A stretch of DNA of 64,000 nucleotides from Macrobrachium rosenbergii (taxonomy: Eukaryota; Arthropoda; Malacostraca; Decapoda; Palaemonidae): contig NC_089749.1 of NCBI RefSeq assembly GCF_040412425.1, positions 13,158,662 through 13,222,661 on the forward strand, given 5' to 3'. This document shows, in pieces, positions 58,141-64,000 of this stretch. The notes below the pieces were generated by a model, which was given only the letters and a program-made list of their open reading frames with translations, had not been told where the DNA came from and did no database searches. Made by a program: the position numbers and the translations under genes. The first letter of the stretch is position 1, and each line of letters begins with the position of its first letter.

Positions 58141-58528
58141 ATTAGAAACTGAAAAAATACAAATTTTACATCAATGACGACCTAAAAAAAAAAAAAAAAA
58201 CTCTTATTTTGCTCATTCTTTTCGCATTTTCATATTTATTCTTATGAATTTAAATTATTGATAATGAAAATTGTGAAACTCAGTCTCCTTCAAACGCGCG
58301 GTAATATTAAATGTCTTTCACGCTGACGATTGCAATTAATATTTTCCCCTTAAAATGAAATTAGATGGCGAAATTAATTTTAATATCGCGAGGTTCAGGC
58401 TATTCTATGTGCATGTATAACTTTGTTATTCTCGTGTACTTGAATTTTGTCAAATATCCCACCGCTTCAAACTTCACACCATAGACGCTTCATACACCTA
58501 AGGACACAGAAGGCCTATACACAGAAGG

Positions 58529-58530
<2 letters not shown>
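58141..58530. other. non-coding stretch
   Basis: No feature recognised apart from an A-tract at 58184-58200. Confidence 0.4.

Positions 58531-58602
<72 letters not shown>
58531..58602 (-). repeat. (CT)n microsatellite, 72 bp
   Basis: Uninterrupted CT. Confidence 0.99.
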
Positions 58603-58607
<5 letters not shown>

Positions 58608-58849
58608 AAATATTAAGGCCTTTCCTTTTAATATCTTTTCCATGCTATCTATCTAGCTCTTTCCAGGTATCCCTTTCCTTATTCGTCCTAACTCCTCCGA
58701 GTTACACTAGCCCAAGGTCCTCGATTCTCTCCAGTTGTCCAAACCATCTCTCCCAACACTCAGGTCTGTCCAGTTCGAAAAAACTGGCTCTTACCACAGA
58801 TAACTGTGGTATTACCTGAAAACTGCTACACCCGGGGAGGCCAGAGACT

Positions 58850-59030
58850 TGGGGTTTGGGGACTTATTACAGAGGAATTCGGTGCCTGTCTCGGTAGTCC
58901 AGAGACACAGTCATTCTGTACTGGCGCCTGTCTGAGCAGTCCAGGGATACAGTAAGAGTGATTTCTGTACTGATAGTGTTTAGAGATTATTGTACCGGCA
59001 TATGGCGTCTGTCTGTTTTGCGTCACTGTC
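58850..59030 (+). repeat. small imperfect tandem repeat, about 55 bp unit
   Basis: GGCGCCTGTCT / GGTGCCTGTCT, GTAGTCCAGAGACACAG / GCAGTCCAGGGATACAG and TTCTGTACTG recur two to three times. Confidence 0.6.
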
Positions 59031-59043
59031 CAAAGATACAGAA

Positions 59044-59292
59044 AGGACAGGCGCTGGGACCTGTGAGGTCATTCAACCCTGAAAAGGAACTTTCGGAAAT
59101 TGACAGTAAAAAGGTTTGAAAGGTGTAACAGGAGGAAACCTCGCAGTTGCACTGTGAATCAGTTGTTAAGAAAGGGTGGAAGGTTAGATGTAGGAAAGAG
59201 AATATGAACGGAGGTACAGTAAAAGGAATGAAAGGATTGCAGCTAGGGGACGAAGGGACGCTGCAAAGAACCTCAAGTAATACCTACAGAGT
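59044..59292 (+). mobile_element. family A dispersed element, copy A8, 5' end short
   Basis: AGGACAGGCGCTGGGACCTG, GAGGTCATTCAACCCTG, AGGTTTGAAAGGTGTAAC, CTCGCAGTTGCACTGTGAAT, GGAGGTACAGTAAAAGGAAT and GGGACGCTGCAAAGAACCTC. The first roughly 15 bp are missing. Confidence 0.93.
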
Positions 59293-59689
59293 ACTGCAGT
59301 TGACTGGGAACAATTTGAGCTACGCAGCAAAACCTCCCACACCAGTGGTACCAATTTTGTCTTTTCGCCCCCCGCCCGCCCCACCGCCCCCCACCCCAAA
59401 AAAAAAACCGTGTCTGGGACACAGGTGTTGATTGATGTTGTGCATCAATTAAATTGTACAAACTGAATCCATGTTTTTTTTTTCTTTTCAGTCCCCCCAA
59501 AAATTCGACTAAAATGTTTTGCGGTTTGAATCTGAAACATTTGACTTTGGAAAAAAATTGTTCCTCTCCCTCGAGTGATACGCAGAATTGTTTATTGTTT
59601 TCGCCCTGATGTGAAACAATCATCTGACTTATTTTGCGAGGAAATATTTAACAGGGGAGTGAAAATGCGTTTTATTCTTAGTGCAAAGA

Positions 59690-60260
59690 TGGCTTGGACT
59701 GGACGATGATGCGGATTTCAAAATGTTTTAAAGGTTACGTAAATTTCTGTGCAGTGTTAAACCTCGTGAAAATACAGAAAATGATACTGAATAATTAAGA
59801 ACGATGATACCTGTTTTAAAATGTTTCAAAGGTTACAGAAAAACCACGAAAAAATGTCTTTGTAGTATTAAGCCCGATGAAAGTGCAAAAGATGTTAGTT
59901 TTATCTTTAGCAGAATGATGGCTTGGAGCTGAACGATAATACGGGTTTTAAAATGTTTTACAGGTTACAAAAAAACCAAACAAACTTTTTTGTAGCAATA
60001 AGCATGCTGAAAGGACAAAAAATTATCTTGAATCTTTAAGAACGATAACTACGGATTTCAAAATGTTTTGAAAATCACAAAAAAACCACAAACTGACTTT
60101 CTGTCGCATTAAACCAACTGAAAAAAAAAGATTATCTTGAATAATTAAGACCGATAATACAGATTTTAAAATGTTTTAAAGGTTATACATAAACCACACA
60201 CAAACATTTTTGCAGTATAATTCTGCTTTCGAAAGTACAAAATATTATCCTGAACTATTA
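59690..60260 (+). repeat. about 110 bp tandem repeat, five diverged copies
   Basis: The block GATTTTAAAATGTTTTAAAG (or close variant) occurs near 59716, 59812, 59944, 60054 and 60162, each followed by GTTACA--AAAACCA, a TTTTGTAG-ATTAA segment, GAAA-T-CAAAA, and ATTATCTTGAATAATTAAGA-CGAT. Confidence 0.85.
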
Positions 60261-60428
60261 ATAAAAATTTATCAAATACATTTTATTAACACGTAAAACT
60301 TCACATTTCTCATACAGTTGTTTGTCATGAATCTCATTTATTTTTAAAAAATGCAGATTTTATGCAAATTTCATGACGCAAAAAACAGTATGTATTACTG
60401 ACGAGTCTCAACGGAAATAGCCTATAGG

Positions 60429-60430
<2 letters not shown>

Positions 60431-60496
<66 letters not shown>

Positions 60497-60571
60497 GAAA
60501 AGAAATTTTATAGTATAGCAATCATTACAAATAACCGTAACCGGAAGTAAAGTGATAAAATTTAATTCAGG

Positions 60572-60635
<64 letters not shown>
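60431..60635 (+). repeat. two (AAT)n arrays
   Basis: 60431-60495 and 60571-60635 in the same orientation, spacer 75 bp without recognised content. Confidence 0.98.
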
Positions 60636-60637
<2 letters not shown>

Positions 60638-60755
60638 CATTACAGCCCATAGAAAACAAAATAAATAGCATAGCAAGAATTATTGATACCAAAAATTATA
60701 AGTTAATAAGATGAAAAATTATTATAAGTGTTTAAACGATCGACTTAAAACTACA

Positions 60756-61157
60756 GGTTCGGGATGACTAACTTTAGGTATAAGGATGACTCACGATAGG
60801 TATCGTGATGACTCAGGATAGGTATCGTAATGACTAATGATGACTCTCGGTAGGTATCGTAACGAATAACGACAGGTATCGTGACGTTTAACGATAGGTG
60901 TTGGGATGACTGATGATAGGTATCGTGATGACTAAACATAGGTGCCGTGATGGTAAACGATAGGTATCGTAATGACAAACGACAGGTATCGTGAATGCCA
61001 ACGATAAGTATCGTAATGATTAACGACAGTTATTGTGATGACTAACATTAGGTATTGTGATGACTAACGATAGGTATCGTGACAACAAGCAATAGGTATC
61101 GTGATGTCTGACAACAGGTATCGTGACGATTAACGATAGGTATCGTTATCACTAACC
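60756..61157 (+). repeat. 22 bp minisatellite, about 18 copies
   Basis: Unit GATAGGTATCGTGATGACTA plus AC with frequent substitutions and occasional indels. The 75-codon minus-strand frame in it is an artefact. Confidence 0.93.
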
Positions 61158-61279
61158 AAATAAATGTTTTCCTCACTGGTCATTGTAAAAATGAATTAAA
61201 ATCCAGAGATTAAACTGACGTGAAATGAATATATATATTTGCAAGTCATGGCGTCACGCCAAGAGAAAGTAGGTCGAAA

Positions 61280-61520
61280 AAACGACAGAGAGAGAGAGAG
61301 AGAGAAGAAGAGAGAAGAGAAAGAGAGAGAGAGAGCTATATTTAGAAGCAAAGAGACGGACGCGATGAAATTCTTTCCAGAATGGGGGGGGGGTTAGCGT
61401 TCCCTGGAGGTGGGGGTGGGGGTACACGGACTGCGAGGGAAAAAAAAAAATTACCAAAAAAAAAAAAAAAAAAATACTCAGAGGCTCACAGGGTACAAAA
61501 TACTACTCAAACATTATTTC
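61280..61520. repeat. short GA, G and A tracts
   Basis: GA-rich 61285-61336, G8 at about 61384, A-rich 61440-61473. Confidence 0.8.
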
Positions 61521-61877
61521 TAAAAATGAAAAAAGGATAAAAATATAAAAAAAAGTTAAATAAATCTGACGAGTCTGAAATAATTCTGCATGAGTTTCCC
61601 CTTGATTTGCGGATTAACGAAGCCTTCTGGATTTCCGTTCAGTGTTAATGAATTCAACGCTGTAACTTGCATAATTTTAATGTTAATGTATAACGGGGAG
61701 AAGAATGAGGTTTGTCTGCGTATAACTCATTTGATGTTATATTCCCCCTTTGAACTCAGAATTAAGCTTTAAGAATATGTGAGGGTGATTATTAATGTTT
61801 TATATATACGTATATGTATATATACATATATACATATGTATTAACTTCATCACATACACAATTGTTCTGTGCATTAG

Positions 61878-62041
61878 TAGAATTACTAACAGGACCTCAT
61901 TCAAACTGCATGGTGTCTAACGGAGTATTTATACGAATACTTGATAATGAGGACTGTTTGTCCAAGAAAGCTTGTAACTTTTTTCTGAATAAATACTCCA
62001 TTAGATACCATCCAGTTTGAATGAGGTCTTGTTAGTAATTT
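61878..62041. mobile_element. 164 bp foldback: MITE-like or hairpin precursor
   Basis: AATTACTAACAGGACCTCAT and on to about 61935 (GGAGTATTTAT) is repeated in reverse complement at about 61987-62041 (AAATACTCCATTAG ... ATGAGGTCTTGTTAGTAAT). The arms are about 53 bp with some five mismatches around a loop of about 50 bp. TATG-rich simple sequence flanks both sides. No open frame. It fits a small non-autonomous DNA element; a long hairpin RNA is an alternative. Confidence 0.75.
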
Positions 62042-62350
62042 TACATGTATGTATATGTATACATATATGTATATATATTTATATCACCGACAAAGATTAC
62101 TGCTTATCACGGCACTGTCACAACTTTTATCATACTCTTGCTAACAAAGGGACTAAAAAATAAAAGGGGCTGGGGGTATATTGCCCAAATCATGGCCCAC
62201 CCCCTCCAACTTTGTTACCAAAGACAATAATACAGTCCAATATAATAAACAGGAAAAACTCAGTTACATTATTTAATTCCTGACAGAATTTTCGGTAGAC
62301 TCTTTCTTCATTGTCATATTCAGTTAAGGATGGACCAGTGCACTATACTT

Positions 62351-62517
62351 GTGCCGTCAGTGCACCTCATGCGGTGCACTGTAGGCTTTACTTAAGGTTC
62401 TTTGCAGCGTCCCTTGGGACCCTAGCTGCAACCCCTTTCGTCCCTTTTACTGTATCTCCTTTCATATTCTCTTTCATCCACCTTATTTTTCACCCTCTCC
62501 TAACAATTATTCATCCT
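62351..62517 (-). mobile_element. family A dispersed element, copy A9, truncated
   Basis: Reverse-oriented: GTGCCGTCAGTGCACCTCAT, GCGGTGCACTGTAGGC, AGGTTCTTTGCAGCGTCCCT, CTAGCTGCAACCCCTTTCG and ACCCTCTCCTAACAATTATT. It ends there; the GGACCTATGAGGTCATTCAG part is missing. Confidence 0.93.
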
Positions 62518-62793
62518 GAATTTTTTCGGTCTTCACCTACTTGAAATTCATTTTCATCACCTTTGTTCGTGTATCCTTTTCAGTGATATGTTATACCTCG
62601 TTCATCAAAATATAGATGGATGAATGAGCGTTTTTCAGAATGTATTGACTAACATTTTTTCATTTTGTATTGGTCAGAATTGGTCTGACGATAACCCATT
62701 TCCAAAGTCTATAACAATTTCACCGAGACCTCATTTTATATAAATGAATCAGTTAATATATTCTGTTGAGTTTTATTGGCAAAGTAAATATCT

Positions 62794-63183
62794 ATTTAGT
62801 TTTTTGAAACGGAAACTATTGTGCCGGCTTGTTTGTCCGTCCGCACTTTTCTTTGTCCGCCCTCAGATCTTAAAAACTACAGAGGCTAGAGGGCTGCAAA
62901 TTGGTAAGTTGATCATCCACCCTCCAACCATCAAACATACCAAATTGCAGCCCTCTAGCCTCAGTGGGTTTTATTTCATTTAAGGTTAAAGTTATCTATA
63001 ATCGTGCACCTGGAAACGATACGTGACAGGCCACCACCGGACAGTGGTTAAAGATTCATGGGCCGCGGCTCATACAGCATTATACCGAGACCACCGAAAG
63101 ATATATCTATTTTCGGTGGCCTTGATTATACACTGTACAGAAAACTCGATTGCGCTGAAGAAACTTCTGCGCATTTTTACTAG
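62794..63183 (-). mobile_element. family B multi-hairpin element, copy B6
   Basis: Begins TTTAGTTTTTTGAAACGGAA (terminal hairpin damaged), then GTCCGTCCGCACTTTTC, the large hairpin (about 62882-62967), CCACCGGACAGTGG, CCGAGACCACCGAAAGATAT, and ends TTGCGCTGAAGAAACTTCTG, GCATTTTTAC. Confidence 0.93.
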
Positions 63184-63810
63184 TTTTTTTTTTTATTATA
63201 GTTTCAGTGCCATTATGTGCCTCTAAACCAACCAAATACCAACAACTATTTGTAAATTTTCAAAAAAAATAAAATCTTTAATTCTTGTACTTCTCTCTTC
63301 ATCCCCCAAAAGCCATTATTCTTCTTCCTTTTTATTCACCCATCCACACATTTATTCATTTCTTCACTCAGTCATTCTTTCAATTGTACATTCATTTATT
63401 TTTCCTTTTGGTTACACCCCTTTTGTTAAGTCTTCCTAACACGTCCCTTTTCTACTCACAGAAACCAGGGAAAACAAAAACCCTTTTCTGTTATTCCTTC
63501 CTCTTTTACACTTTTATTTACGATTTTCATTTTCATTCCCATCACGATTCTTTTTTCTTTATCTCGGTTCTATCATCGCTACCTAGATTTTCCCATTTGA
63601 TTCTCGTGGCTTAGCCCTTCTTCAGATATTTTATTTATCAGGGGTCCCTTTCTCCCTTTCTCTCTCTCTCTCTCTCTCTCTCCCCCCTCTCTCTTTGAAA
63701 ACATTTGTTTTAGTCTAGTTCATTCAATTCGAATGAGTATAAGGGACAGAGACTTTGTTACTTTCAAAGTGAATTATAATGATGAAAATATGTCGAAGCT
63801 GAAATTTATC

Positions 63811-63841
<31 letters not shown>

Positions 63842-64000
63842 CCCTTAGCCGAGTCCAGGCCCCTTGAGGAACCTTGCCCCCCACTCTCTCTCTTTCTCTA
63901 GACCCCTTCGCAAACGATACACTGCTATTATTTTACACACAGCAAATATTTATGAAAGACATTGTAAATTATAATATAGTTTCTTTAAATCATTCAAAGC
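63184..64000. other. non-coding, pyrimidine-rich, with CT and ATT microsatellites
   Basis: 63285-63640 is strongly C/T-rich on the + strand and opens a 109-codon Phe/Ser/Leu frame, a composition effect. CT array 63658-63682; (ATT)n 63811-63841 followed by CCCTTAGCCGAGTCCAGGCC, which could be another retroelement end but is not the 21 kb LINE tail. Confidence 0.6.

Noticed and set aside
63285..63614. 109-codon + frame
   Set aside because: Phe/Ser/Leu/His composition from a pyrimidine-rich tract.

Overview
The window looks like decapod crustacean (or at least malacostracan) nuclear DNA that is almost entirely non-coding. Three things point there: a nuclear copy of mitochondrial COI that reads as an arthropod protein only with the invertebrate mitochondrial code (AGA=Ser, ATA=Met, TGA=Trp); very dense GA, AT and AAT microsatellites; and several dispersed repeat families that I recall as common in decapod genomic and transcript sequence (from memory, not searched). 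I find no intact ordinary protein-coding gene. Most open frames come from simple repeats (Ser/Leu, Arg/Glu, Ile/Tyr strings) or recur because they lie in dispersed repeats.

Layout. 1-4080: AT-rich, unique-looking sequence with one possible terminal exon (471-497) and 3'UTR-like sequence after it, on the + strand. 4080-8650: a 3.3 kb decayed GCA-rich minisatellite, a roughly 640 bp imperfect palindrome (7421-8066), and a COI NUMT (8256-8593). 9470-13120: small tandem duplications and a diverged tandem segmental duplication of about 0.8-0.9 kb whose units carry, on the - strand, decayed C2H2 zinc-finger-like exons. 13.6-15.9 kb: a transition containing a short TTAGG telomere-type motif. 15.9-64 kb: repeat-dominated DNA with about 40 microsatellite arrays, at least ten minisatellites and many transposable-element copies.

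Mobile elements. Family A is a dispersed element of about 270-300 bp with nine copies. Family B is a dispersed element of about 400 bp built from successive hairpins, with six copies in both orientations. There is a tRNA-derived SINE with a perfect 13 bp target-site duplication (43163-43444), a second tRNA-derived SINE (57478-57712), the 3' end of a LINE-like element (20930-21512) with truncated relatives at 39745-39945 and 31238-31322, a non-autonomous hAT-like element (32952-33307), and a 165 bp foldback (61878-62041).

Most interesting observations: (1) the SINE at 57.5 kb and the LINE at 21 kb share the same last roughly 75 bp plus an AAT-type tail, which suggests a LINE/SINE pair and a source for some of the AAT microsatellites; (2) the conserved multi-hairpin architecture of family B; (3) the palindrome, NUMT and GCA minisatellite complex; (4) a 35 bp minisatellite that appears to extend over about 1.8 kb and to have been interrupted by a family B copy and a SINE; (5) several minisatellites whose unit is itself a short hairpin; (6) an abrupt change of sequence character at about 14-16 kb, which may be a gene/intergenic boundary or an assembly join. 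All coordinates and similarities are from reading by eye; no alignment or database search was run.
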